Shown: positions 16,902-25,102, counted from the first letter of the stretch. The stretch is DNA of 64,000 nt from Enterobacter dykesii (GCF_008364625.2 NZ_CP126604.1:868001-932000), one strand, 5' to 3'. Numbers and translations are program-made. The notes: generated by a model not told the origin, from the sequence alone.

Positions 16902-17533
16902 AAAAATTTAATTTTGCTGCTCTACTTCCGGGATTTTTAGCACTCAATAATTCTGTATGGGCAAGTGATTCATCTACCGGAGCAAGTGATTTGCCTGGTA
17001 TGACTCTTAATGAACATGATTTAGTGATCGCACCACTTAACACCGAAGTTCCATTCTACATTGCAGGGCATCGCAGTCATAGCTCCCATCGGAGCCATAG
17101 TTCTCACCGTTCATCATCAGGTGGCGGGTACTATGGTGGCAGCACTCCTTATTATCCAAAAACATACAGCTCACCAAGTTCATCTGGGTCTTCAAGTTCA
17201 GGAACAAGTTCCTCATCGTCCTCTTCCTCTGTGCGTTCGCTTCGTTCTAACGACAATATTAACTCTACTACTACGAATTCAGTTGGAACTACAGAAGCTA
17301 ACCGTGCAAGTAATGAGCTTACTTCTGGTACAGAGAAGCGTAAGCGCTTAATCATGCGGGTTCAATTCGCTTTGCTGGACAACGGTTATTACAACGGGAA
17401 TATTGACGGCATAATGGGGCCCTCCACAAGGCAGTCTATAAAAAATTACCGAATTGCGAAGGGACTACCAACGCCTGCAACTGAAACACTGGATACTCAA
17501 TTATTGAACTCGTTAAATATTCTGGCCCGCTAA
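16898..17533 (+). CDS. hxsA: His-Xaa-Ser repeat protein HxsA (secreted substrate)
   Basis: This 211-residue protein is the presumed target of HxsB/HxsC. A signal peptide (MKKFNFAALLPGFLALNNSV, cleavage likely after WA at residue 22) precedes five tandem His-x-Ser units at 58-72 (HRSHSSHRSHSSHRS). Next come a Gly/Tyr patch and a Ser-rich linker (about 92-118), then a C-terminal peptidoglycan-binding domain (about 152-210, with DNGYYNGNIDGIMGPSTRQS). It therefore probably acts in the periplasm attached to the cell wall. The start at 16898 overlaps the hxsC stop; the longer ORF from 16820 is rejected because it would lie inside hxsC and lose the signal peptide. Confidence 0.93.
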   Translation: MKKFNFAALLPGFLALNNSVWASDSSTGASDLPGMTLNEHDLVIAPLNTEVPFYIAGHRSHSSHRSHSSHRSSSGGGYYGGSTPYYPKTYSSPSSSGSSSSGTSSSSSSSSVRSLRSNDNINSTTTNSVGTTEANRASNELTSGTEKRKRLIMRVQFALLDNGYYNGNIDGIMGPSTRQSIKNYRIAKGLPTPATETLDTQLLNSLNILAR

Positions 17534-17553
17534 AGATTTCAGGATGGAATGAA

Positions 17554-19158
17554 ATGAAGATTAAACTCTCAATATATAAAGCAAAAAGATTCAATGATGA
17601 TATTGAAAAAGTTTTGAATTTGGAGAGAGTGAGAAATCCGATTGAGTTCAACATAGATGAGGCTAGGGTGTATTTGTATGCAAAACAATTCTTAGATCCC
17701 AAGCCTCCTGAGTGGACAACTTTATTTACAAGCCAAAAGCCAGAATTGGATCATAATTTCTTCGGGAAAAATAGTAGCACTGGTGCAGTCTTGGTTGTTG
17801 AAATGAATAACTCAAGATATCTAATTCCTTTCGGGACAGGGCATCACTTAATTAATGATAATAGTATTGTCAAAGGTTTTGGTCTTAAAACTACACTTAA
17901 TTGTATTGAACATAACAAAATTCGTAGTTTGGATAAAGGCAGCCATAATGAAACAAATCTATTAACTCGTAGTCAAAGTAGTAAAGAGGTTGATATTTTT
18001 AACCTTAAAATTGATTCCGAGATGGATATACTTACCACTCTGACAGGGACTTCCACTGAAGATGTTTTAGGTAATAAAATAACGGGTAAAGATGCATTTG
18101 TAATTATGCCTGATATTGACCTGAAATCCATCCCGGAGTTGTTAAATAAAATAGACTCCATTTATTCGCAGCCTCTCCCTGAAGAGTTTGAATGGGTTAA
18201 TAATATAAAAGAGGCAGATGAAGCAGAAGTTGAGATACTTGATTCAATTCTGGTCGATTTAATAAAAGCAAAAGATTTTAATGACATATGGCTGGGTGAA
18301 CCTGAAATTGTAGATTGGGAGAATCAGATAGGCTATTGTTTTGAGAAGCGGCAAAGAAGCATGATTTATGAAAGTTTGTCGGTTAGTCATATTTGTGAGT
18401 ATTTTGAAAGTAAAAAGATTGAAATTACTTTAAATGATCTCAAAGGAAGCAGTTTGCATGTTTTAGATGCAGATTATCAGTCTTTAAAAAAATGGTCTCT
18501 TTATAGATGTCTGTATGCTGAGATAAAGGAAGGTGATCAAAACTATATCCTGAGAGATTCAATTTGGTACGTGGCTGATAGAAAGTTTGTTTCCACCATT
18601 GATAATGAAATTAAACGAATTAAGCTGTATGAGGAAGCCGACAAATTCCCGATTTATTCTTATAAAAGAGAAGAGCAATACAATAAAGAAACTTGTCTTG
18701 CTGATCAAAGCTTTACTCATATGGATCAAAAGTTCATATATCATGGTGGTGGGCGAAGTAAAATTGAATTTTGCGATATTATTAGAGGTGCAACTGATTT
18801 TATTCATGTGAAATATTATAGCGGTGCGCAAAGCATGAGCCATCTATTTTCACAAGGATTTATAAGCTCTGAACTTTTCATAAGCGATTCTGAATTTCGA
18901 TTAAAGCTTAATGAAAAATTGCCAGCGCATATAAAATTAGCTGACCATACATTAAGGCCAGAGGCTCAGAAATACAAAATAGTTTTCGCGATTGCCACAA
19001 GTAAAAACCTCCCAGATGACTTGCCTTTGTTTTCTAAGATAAATTTGAAGAATTTTAATAAAACTATTTCTAATTTCGGATACGAAGTTAGGATCTGCAA
19101 GATAGATGTAGACCCCACAATTTATAAAAAGAAAATTTGTAAACCCCAAAAAAAATAA
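17554..19158 (+). CDS. DUF6119 / TIGR04141 family sporadically distributed protein
   Basis: This 534-residue protein has recalled TIGR04141 features: a central block with YLIPFGTGHHLI, GFGLKTTLN and SLDKGS (about 90-130), KITGKDAFVIMPDIDL, and a C-terminal block with YHGGGRSKIEFCDI, FIHVKYYSGAQSMSHLFSQG and FRLKL. The function is unknown; members are patchily distributed on mobile elements, which suggests a defence role (inference). The 20-nt gap after hxsA, with an AGGATGGA RBS, makes co-transcription with hxsDBCA likely. It is convergent with the ParB-like gene, with only 3 nt between their ends. Confidence 0.85.
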   Translation: MKIKLSIYKAKRFNDDIEKVLNLERVRNPIEFNIDEARVYLYAKQFLDPKPPEWTTLFTSQKPELDHNFFGKNSSTGAVLVVEMNNSRYLIPFGTGHHLINDNSIVKGFGLKTTLNCIEHNKIRSLDKGSHNETNLLTRSQSSKEVDIFNLKIDSEMDILTTLTGTSTEDVLGNKITGKDAFVIMPDIDLKSIPELLNKIDSIYSQPLPEEFEWVNNIKEADEAEVEILDSILVDLIKAKDFNDIWLGEPEIVDWENQIGYCFEKRQRSMIYESLSVSHICEYFESKKIEITLNDLKGSSLHVLDADYQSLKKWSLYRCLYAEIKEGDQNYILRDSIWYVADRKFVSTIDNEIKRIKLYEEADKFPIYSYKREEQYNKETCLADQSFTHMDQKFIYHGGGRSKIEFCDIIRGATDFIHVKYYSGAQSMSHLFSQGFISSELFISDSEFRLKLNEKLPAHIKLADHTLRPEAQKYKIVFAIATSKNLPDDLPLFSKINLKNFNKTISNFGYEVRICKIDVDPTIYKKKICKPQKK

Positions 19159-19161
19159 GAT

Positions 19162-20034
19162 TCAATTTAATTTATCAATGTCAGAGATTTTAGTCAGTTC
19201 ATTAAGGTATTCATTTTTGTTCCTAAGGAGCCAGTGAAATATTTTAGGGTTCTCAAGAAGTTTTTTAATGTGAGAAATGAGAATTGTCAGTTTCAAGCTA
19301 TTTGAGCCATAACTCTCTTGTATTGATTGCGTGTCAAAATGAACCTGAGCCATTTCTTTCTCAAGTCGTTCAATAGCTTTTCTATTACCAGTTTTTGTAT
19401 CTATATTATTTTTAGTTTTGTCAATTAACAACTCAGGGGAGGAACTATGATATAGAGACTCAGCAAAAAGTTTTGAGTAATTATCAAACCTTATCATTAA
19501 ATTAGCACATTCTATTTGTCTGAAAGGAACCATTCTTTTTAAAACTCTAAAAGTATTTATGGGAATATCTTTATCATTAAATAAATCAACTACTTGAGGG
19601 CATATCCCTTTCAATACGGACATGTTGGTTTTTAGAGAATCTATACTTATATTTAATGATGTACATAACATTTCTTCAGGCACTCCCACTCTTACAGCTT
19701 CTTTCAGCATTCTCTGTATTTGTATAATTGTTATACGGTTAACTTTTTTGTTCGGTGTATAAGTGTCATATGTAGTTGAAATTAGGCAGTTTGCTTTATC
19801 TTCCCCAATATCTTTTAGTGCTTCGACTCTAAGGTGTCCATCGATTATTTTAGCAGTTTTATCACTTTGATCGATGTAAATTAATATCGGTTCAACAAGT
19901 CCCAACGCTGATATGGTGCTTTTGATCTGGGAATATTTTTTACTATTTTTGAAGTTAGTAGGCAGCTTTTTAGTATGAACAAGATCAGATAATTTGAAAG
20001 TGATTGTTTTTTCACTAAAGCAATATTTAATCAT
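19162..20034 (-). CDS. ParB-like partition-domain protein 2
   Basis: This 290-residue protein has an N-terminal ParB/sulfiredoxin-type domain. LSDLVHTKKLPTNF, IKSTISALGLVEPILIYID and KIIDGHLRVEALKDIG form the ParB N-domain signature (residues about 13-80). A helical middle and C-terminal part resembles plasmid RepB/ParB C-terminal regions. ATG at 20034 is chosen because GAGGTGCAAA stands before it; the TTG at 20046 would overlap the upstream stop. It is the third gene of an operon with a serine recombinase and another ParB-like protein. No ParA is present, so classic partition is unlikely. Confidence 0.8.
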   Translation of the reverse strand: MIKYCFSEKTITFKLSDLVHTKKLPTNFKNSKKYSQIKSTISALGLVEPILIYIDQSDKTAKIIDGHLRVEALKDIGEDKANCLISTTYDTYTPNKKVNRITIIQIQRMLKEAVRVGVPEEMLCTSLNISIDSLKTNMSVLKGICPQVVDLFNDKDIPINTFRVLKRMVPFRQIECANLMIRFDNYSKLFAESLYHSSSPELLIDKTKNNIDTKTGNRKAIERLEKEMAQVHFDTQSIQESYGSNSLKLTILISHIKKLLENPKIFHWLLRNKNEYLNELTKISDIDKLN

Positions 20035-20042
20035 TTTGCACC

Positions 20043-20915
20043 TCAATTGGTCGTGTTTTTAACTATAATATTTACTACTTCATTTAGGCTTTCTTCATCT
20101 AATATCCGTAAAAACTCTTCATCATTGACAAGTTCTTTAAAGATTTGATTTGCTATCAACAAATTCATCTCAACGTATTCTGCTTTGTTTTTAATCTTTC
20201 TGTGCTGAGAAATGTTATCTTGATAGATTTTTTTTAATTCATCTGTAGTCATTTTTTTCTTTTTCTTTGTTATCCCAAAGTTATTATTTAGGTATCCTTT
20301 CAAGCCTTCATCTCGTGAGTCAAGTATCTCACGTATTTTTCCTACATCTTTGTGTTTTATTAGACCTTTATCAAATGCTTTAATTAACAATTCCTGACCA
20401 CCTTCAAAATCGACTCTTGCAATCTCAACAGCAAGCGAGATAGGTATGCTTCCTGATTCTACAGCGGATAATAATTTATTTTCACCTTTACTGATAAGCA
20501 TTGTCAGACTTGTTATCCAGTGTAATGATAATCCAGTCGAGTTAGATATTTCCTTATTGGTTAATCCTTGCTCTGTCATTTCCTTTATACGTTGGAACTG
20601 TTCACCAGCACGAGGAACTACTCTTGCCATATTTTCAACCAGACTCATTATGTAGGCTTTGTTTTCATCTATATCAAGTACGATTGCTGGTGTTAATTCT
20701 TCTCCTAGAGCTGTCAATGATTCGAGCCTTCCTTGACCACAAATTAAAGCGAATTGATACTTTTTGTCCACGATTCGACGTACGGTTATTGGCTTTCTCA
20801 GTCCACTTGCGTCGATACTTTCAGTAATTTCCGAATGTCGAAGTTTATTTCGTGAACGTGGGATGACTACTTTTATGTCGGATATCTTAATCATGTGGAT
20901 TTGATCATCTTTCAT
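20043..20915 (-). CDS. ParB-like partition-domain protein 1
   Basis: This is a 290-residue ParB-family protein. The N-domain has IKISDIKVVIPRSRN, SIDASGLRKPITVRR and ICGQGRLESLTALGE, then LVENMARV and a central HTH (MTEQGLTNKEISNSTGLSLHWI). The C-terminus is Lys-rich (ITKKKKKM). Such proteins bind DNA and may hydrolyse CTP. The ATG directly abuts the TAA of the serine recombinase gene, and the next ParB-like gene starts 8 nt after its stop. The two ParB-like proteins differ strongly from each other. By inference they act with the recombinase as DNA-binding cofactors. Confidence 0.85.
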   Translation of the reverse strand: MKDDQIHMIKISDIKVVIPRSRNKLRHSEITESIDASGLRKPITVRRIVDKKYQFALICGQGRLESLTALGEELTPAIVLDIDENKAYIMSLVENMARVVPRAGEQFQRIKEMTEQGLTNKEISNSTGLSLHWITSLTMLISKGENKLLSAVESGSIPISLAVEIARVDFEGGQELLIKAFDKGLIKHKDVGKIREILDSRDEGLKGYLNNNFGITKKKKKMTTDELKKIYQDNISQHRKIKNKAEYVEMNLLIANQIFKELVNDEEFLRILDEESLNEVVNIIVKNTTN

Positions 20916-22451
20916 TTAAGCTACTTCCTTTTTATTGGTCGAAAGCATTTTAAAAAATATGTTGATATCGTCGAATCGATACATCTCAAAGAGAAGGCTG
21001 TTATTTTCTTTTAGGTTTAATTCATTTTCAAATGAATCAATAGAAGGGAGGATATAGTAATCAAGGGGGACGCTATTAAGGCTATTCATCCTTACAATTA
21101 TGTTGATGTCAGAATTAATGCTTCTGTCTAATCTCACAATCCATCTGCATTTATCTGTAGAGGTTTTTCTACAGCGTGCAAGTATTATGGTAAAGGTTAA
21201 GCTTTTATTGATCGTAATGAGTTTATTTTCAGATATTGTTACTTCACTATTTGTAATTTCCTTGCATATTGTCTTAATAGTGTCGGCATGTCTAACCCTT
21301 AAGGCTGAGTTTATTTCTATAAATCGATAATCTCTTTCTGGTGTGTAATTGATGAGTTTATAGGCATTCAAAAGCCCACCAAAACGACTTGCTACGACAC
21401 TACTCGACGGACCATTATCATCTTCATCGATAATAAAACCTGAAATTTTACCATGTTTAATGAGAACTTTTTTCAAAAAATTAAGTATTTCTTCATTGGT
21501 CATTTTTTTTGAACGATTGTCAATGATTTCTTTAGCTAATCTAAATTTCTCTGGTGAAATTATAGGCTTGAAAAATGAATCATATTCGATCCATTCTTCT
21601 TGTGGATTCTGAATTCTTTGGGCGTTCAATTTCTGTGAAGTACGATTATAAGTGTATCTCCCTGTGTAGCGAATATTAATTAGAATTGAATGTATTCTGC
21701 TCCTGTTCCATTCTGTTTTATCACTATATGTATACCCCTCTCTGTTTAGTTTTGTTGCGATAAGATATTCATTTAATCCATCAAAAATAAACATATTAAA
21801 TATCTTTTTTACCAGCTTTATTTCTTTTTTTGTACCAGGGGTAAGAACTACTCGGTCAGTTTGCAGGCTCTTTCTTTCACCAGGACAAAGTATCATTTTT
21901 GGTCTATTGTTATTATCAATTAACTTTCTTCTTAATCCATATCCTGGTATTCCTCCCTGATAGTATCCCCTTTTAACAAGGTTTACGTGTCCCGCAAAAA
22001 CTTTTACTGAAAGATTCCTACTGAAAGCACCAGCAGCATATCTAAGAGCAGGAAGTGTAAGCATTTGGATTTCAGGCGATTCATCTGGTAAGTTCTCAGC
22101 ACAATAAATAATCCTAACCCCATGATATTTTAGTAGATAACTATAATGCCCTGCCTCATCATTATCTTGCCATCGACCAAACCGACTGACATCATAAACA
22201 AGAACAGCTTCTATTTTTACTCTTCCTGTAACGACATCTTCTATTAGTCTGTTGAAGTTTTTTCTACCTGAAGCGGAGACTCCGCTTTTACCTTCATCAT
22301 CATAAGTTTCTACAATCACCATATTGTGATCTTCTGCATATTTTTTTAGATAAAGAGCCTGATTGTCGATTGAGAATTGTTGATGGTCTGTGGACATCCT
22401 CAGATACTGAGCGACTCTAATTTTATGATTTTTCTGACTTTCATCACCCAT
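20916..22451 (-). CDS. Large serine recombinase
   Basis: This 511-residue serine recombinase has a resolvase domain at residues about 10-160: QYLRMSTDHQ with catalytic S20, LVYDVSRFGRWQDND with the conserved arginines, and LPALRYAAGAFSRNLS. A Recombinase domain follows (about 165-330: GYGLRRKL, IFNMFIFDGLNEYLIATKLNREG, RYTGRYTYNR). The zinc-ribbon is not obvious, and the C-terminal about 180 residues are divergent. It reads from near the right island end inward. ATG has a GGAG RBS 12 nt upstream. It heads the operon with two ParB-like genes, so it may be a second, separate mobile module inside the island. Confidence 0.9.
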   Translation of the reverse strand: MGDESQKNHKIRVAQYLRMSTDHQQFSIDNQALYLKKYAEDHNMVIVETYDDEGKSGVSASGRKNFNRLIEDVVTGRVKIEAVLVYDVSRFGRWQDNDEAGHYSYLLKYHGVRIIYCAENLPDESPEIQMLTLPALRYAAGAFSRNLSVKVFAGHVNLVKRGYYQGGIPGYGLRRKLIDNNNRPKMILCPGERKSLQTDRVVLTPGTKKEIKLVKKIFNMFIFDGLNEYLIATKLNREGYTYSDKTEWNRSRIHSILINIRYTGRYTYNRTSQKLNAQRIQNPQEEWIEYDSFFKPIISPEKFRLAKEIIDNRSKKMTNEEILNFLKKVLIKHGKISGFIIDEDDNGPSSSVVASRFGGLLNAYKLINYTPERDYRFIEINSALRVRHADTIKTICKEITNSEVTISENKLITINKSLTFTIILARCRKTSTDKCRWIVRLDRSINSDINIIVRMNSLNSVPLDYYILPSIDSFENELNLKENNSLLFEMYRFDDINIFFKMLSTNKKEVA

Positions 22452-22983
22452 TACACTTTCTCCGACCAGTCAAAAGCGAACAAACCCCCCAACAAAATTG
22501 ATCATTTTTTAAGCGATTTCAACCTCTTTATCCCTTTTGAAGCTATAAGGTTCTTACCTTCATTAAATCATCAAGGTAATGGCAAAAAGCTTTTGCAGGG
22601 GATTTTGAGTGCTCGCTTTTGAGTTGCCAGAAAACTATTGAAGTATCTTGCCTCGGCAATCAGAGGACATACGTACATAGAGTGATATCGCAAGAAGAAT
22701 CTATAGGACTTGAAGAGCGCTGGCGTATTTCATCTTCTTTGAAGTGTAGAGGTATAGCTATAGCTTGAAGTGCTTCAATTCTAAACGGACCAGATGCTTC
22801 TACTAAATGGCATACCATTAGCTACAAGCTCGCCCAAAACCAGATTCGGGATGATAGGGGCATTGGTGCATATGTTATGCGTGTTTTTGAGCTTCGGTGA
22901 TAGTGGGGGCATTATTGGGGGCATGTGATTATTCGAAATGTGAAATATTCATCTTTATCAGTAGTTTGTGAGTTTGGTTCCAT
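22452..22983. other. Right-end region of the island, no large gene
   Basis: About 530 bp from the serine recombinase start to attR with no supported gene. It holds the recombinase promoter region and, near the end, the right arm-type repeats (22904-22924). A short imperfect copy (AGGGGCAT) lies at 22856-22863. Stretches such as TTGAAGTGCTTCAA around 22770 are palindromic. Confidence 0.55.
22904..22924 (+). repeat. Right arm-type direct repeat pair, TGGGGGCAT twice
   Basis: TGGGGGCAT at 22904-22912 and again at 22916-22924, with a 3-nt spacer. This repeats the exact spacing and orientation of the pair at 1382-1402, and lies 60 bp inside attR. Confidence 0.7.
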
Positions 22984-23001
22984 TCCTATTATCGGCACCA
23001 T
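22984..23001 (+). repeat. attR core
   Basis: An exact 18-bp copy of the thrW 3' end (TCCTATTATCGGCACCAT) without the rest of the tRNA. It marks the right boundary of the island. A GGTTC match with one gap of mismatches lies upstream, as in the tRNA T-arm. Confidence 0.92.
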
Positions 23002-23212
23002 TTAAATCAAGTATTTACAAATACACCTCTTAAGCAAAACTCTCTGATTTTCGTCTCGCGTACTTGTTTAGCATCCTATAGCTTCTCATTTCCTTTCGGT
23101 CTCTTGAACGCTACCTACTGCTTCTCCCTATGATGACCGTTCCAACCCGTCTCGATCTGAGTTGCCCGTGGGGGAATTGGACTGACCCCACGCCCGTAGA
23201 CAAATTCTGTCC

Positions 23213-24025
23213 TCACGATGAGGCCTGTTCGAAGGCCTCCGGACTGAGGCCGCCGAGGTGACTGTGGCGCCGGGCCCGGTTGTAGAACACTTCAATGTAA
23301 TCGAAGATATCGGCCCGGGCCAGATCCCGGGTTTTATAGATGCGTTTTCTGATCCGCTCTTTTTTCAGCGAACTGAAGAACGATTCGGCCACCGCATTAT
23401 CCCAGCAGTTGCCACGCCTGCTCATGCTCGGGGCCAGGTTATTAGCCCGGCAGAAGCGCTGCCAGTCGTCACTGCCGTACTGGCTGCCCTGGTCTGAGTG
23501 CACGATGACCTCGCCGTCCGGTTTTCGCCGCCAGACGGCCATCATCAGCGCGTCGAGTGCCAGTTCGCGTGAGAGAGTGGGCTTCATCGACCAGCCGACC
23601 ACATTACGGGCGAAGAGATCGATAACCACCGCCAGATACAGCCAGCCCTGCCAGGTGCGGATATAAGTAATATCTGTGACCCAGACCTGATTGGCCCGGA
23701 CAACAGTAAACTGCCGCTGCACGCGATTAGGGGCAACCACTGAAGGCCGGCCGGCGATACGACGCGGCGCTTTATAGCCGCGTACGGCTTTGATCCGGTT
23801 TTGTTGCATAATACGACCCACCCGGTTTTTGCCGCAGGTTTCCCCGATTTCGTTCAGGTCGCCATGAACCCGCCGGTAACCGTATACGCCTCCGCTCAGT
23901 GAATATGAGTCGCGGATAAGCATCAGCAGACGCTGGTTATCTTTATCACGCACCGAGACCGGGTTGTGCAGCCACGCATAGAACCCGGCCCGGGCGACAT
24001 TCAGTACCCGACACATCGTCATCAC
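23213..24025 (-). CDS. IS3-family transposase OrfB (DDE integrase core)
   Basis: This is a 270-residue frame with an HTH_21 region (YGYRRVHGDLNEIG) followed by the rve integrase core. The catalytic residues lie in WVTDITYIRT (D), VHSDQGSQYGS (D) and NAVAESFFSSLKKE (E), with SRRGNCWDN before the last. The C-terminus (YNRARRHSHLGGLSPEAFE) is typical. It is normally made as an OrfAB fusion by frameshifting, so the first ATG may not be the true start. Confidence 0.93.
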   Translation of the reverse strand: MMTMCRVLNVARAGFYAWLHNPVSVRDKDNQRLLMLIRDSYSLSGGVYGYRRVHGDLNEIGETCGKNRVGRIMQQNRIKAVRGYKAPRRIAGRPSVVAPNRVQRQFTVVRANQVWVTDITYIRTWQGWLYLAVVIDLFARNVVGWSMKPTLSRELALDALMMAVWRRKPDGEVIVHSDQGSQYGSDDWQRFCRANNLAPSMSRRGNCWDNAVAESFFSSLKKERIRKRIYKTRDLARADIFDYIEVFYNRARRHSHLGGLSPEAFEQASS

Positions 24026-24063
24026 ACCCCATACAGTGCGGTGTTCATTGATAAAGCGGTACT

Positions 24064-24348
24064 TCAGTCGGGCTCCCTTGCAAAGTACCGCGCGGCCTTT
24101 TTCAGGATATCCCGTTCTTCTTCGGTGCGTTTTAGCTGCGCCCGGAGTTTCAGGATCTCGCTTTTGGCTTCCAGTAAATCCCGGGCATGCTGTTCGCTGT
24201 TATCAGGTTTGATAGCCCGTAGCCACTTGTAGAGGCTGTGTGCAGAAACGCCCAGACGGTCGGATACTTCGGCAACGGAATAACCGCGTTCTGTTATCTG
24301 ACGGACGGCTTCTTCCTTAAATTCAGGTGTAAATCGTGGTGTGCCCAT
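24064..24348 (-). CDS. IS3-family OrfA (helix-turn-helix protein)
   Basis: This 94-residue transposase N-terminal protein has an HTH in residues about 8-45 (FTPEFKEEAVRQITERGYSV, SAHSLYKWLRA), then a leucine-zipper-like helix (LEAKSEILKLRAQLKRTEEE) ending ILKKAARYFA, the standard OrfA layout. The RBS AGGAGGAGC lies before ATG. It overlaps the OrfB reading frame through the proposed frameshift region. Confidence 0.92.
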   Translation of the reverse strand: MGTPRFTPEFKEEAVRQITERGYSVAEVSDRLGVSAHSLYKWLRAIKPDNSEQHARDLLEAKSEILKLRAQLKRTEEERDILKKAARYFAREPD

Positions 24349-24365
24349 ACGCTCCTCCTATGCTC

Positions 24366-24447
24366 AAACTATAGGGCAGGATCGTCTACCGGGGCGGGGT
24401 CAGTCCAAACTATAGGGCAGGATCGTCTACCGGGGCGGGGTCAGTCC
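24366..24447. repeat. 41-bp tandem duplication of the IS right end
   Basis: Positions 24366-24406 are repeated exactly at 24407-24447. Each unit contains the terminal GGGGTCAGTCC of the IS, so the IS has two consecutive right inverted-repeat ends. Confidence 0.9.
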
Positions 24448-24537
24448 AAGCAGCGTAATAGTTGAGGTAAGTAGAGCCCTAAAGGCTCTGCTGTTGCCAT
24501 AGCATTTTCACCTATGCAGTGATTTGCTTCAGTATCT

Positions 24538-24840
24538 ATTGCATACGACAAACCAGATCGCTATGGGCGCATGCTGGGCCTTGTCATAAACAGCGACGAT
24601 AAACAGATTAACTGCGAAATAATCCGCGCTGGTGCAGCCTGGGTTTATCTGAAGTACAACATTGATTCCGAGCTTCCTTCAATCGAGCAGGAAGCTCGGC
24701 AGAACAGCGTGGACTATGGCAACAGGCGAACATCGTCGCGACGTGGGAATTACGACACCATAAAAAATGGCGCGAAGCAGAGCGTCATCGATGATGAAAA
24801 GCGCAAAAAGATTTTTTACTTTGCGAGTTACATAATGAAA
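24538..24840 (+). pseudogene. Truncated staphylococcal-nuclease-like gene
   Basis: Only the C-terminal half of a thermonuclease (SNase) domain can be read: IAYDKPDRYGRMLGLVINSD, then INCEIIRAGAAWVYLKYN and EQEARQ. A TGA lies in frame just upstream, and the N-terminal half with the catalytic Arg/Glu is absent, so the gene is broken, probably by the IS insertion or related rearrangement. The frame continues to 24939 but loses similarity. Confidence 0.6.
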
Positions 24841-24859
24841 TTCAGAGGACAAAAGGCGA

Positions 24860-25102
24860 ATGACCTACATCAAAAAAACTACGTCCAACGGGCGCAATAT
24901 GCAGCGTGTTTGTTATGTCACCGGCCACGGTCTGACTAACCAACGTTTTGAAAGTTTCCGCGCATTTTGGGAGTCCGAAAAACTCGAAGGTGATCATATC
25001 GGTGTGCGTACAAAACTTTTTCAAGATGCCGAACAGGCCAATTACCAGGGGTACAGCATTCGCATGGTTTATAAGGCTGACGACGAGGCAGGGCTAAAGT
25101 GA
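24860..25102 (+). CDS. Hypothetical protein, 80 residues
   Basis: This is a small soluble protein beginning MTYIKKTTSNGRNMQRVCYV, of unknown family. AAGGCGA precedes the ATG closely. It overlaps the end of the broken nuclease frame. It may be intact cargo of the decayed accessory region or a remnant. Confidence 0.45.
   Translation: MTYIKKTTSNGRNMQRVCYVTGHGLTNQRFESFRAFWESEKLEGDHIGVRTKLFQDAEQANYQGYSIRMVYKADDEAGLK

Larger units (their letters stand above)
1242..23001. mobile_element. Integrative and mobilizable genomic island at thrW
   Basis: An AT-rich segment of about 21.8 kb is bounded by an 18-bp direct repeat of the thrW 3' end (1242-1259 and 22984-23001). A P4-type integrase lies next to the tRNA. 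The island contains an AlpA-like regulator, a relaxase and MobC but no visible type IV secretion genes, so by inference it is an element mobilized in trans. Cargo comprises a four-gene tyrosine recombinase block, an hxsDBCA system, a DUF6119 protein, and a serine recombinase with two ParB-like proteins. Base composition clearly differs from the flanking backbone, and the recombinase block at 4-9 kb is much more AT-rich than the hxs block, suggesting assembly from several sources. Confidence 0.9.
23178..24407 (-). mobile_element. IS3-family insertion sequence
   Basis: Terminal inverted repeats TGGACTGACCCC (left, 23178) and GGGGTCAGTCCA (right, ending 24407) enclose two transposase frames on the minus strand, about 1.23 kb in all. 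Both frames are open. A run of five A residues (about 24098-24102 read on the minus strand) near the end of orfA is a plausible -1 frameshift site for an OrfAB fusion. No matching target duplication is visible. The right end carries an additional 41-bp copy. It is probably of the IS51 group; exact naming needs a database. Confidence 0.9.

Noticed and set aside
16820..17533. CRISPR or DNA tandem repeat in the hxsA region
   Set aside because: The repetition is of short codons for H-x-S and Ser runs; no repeat-spacer structure exists here or elsewhere in the window.
23175..24451. Target-site duplication of the IS3-family element
   Set aside because: The 3-bp flanks (AAT on the left, AAC or AGC on the right) do not match.
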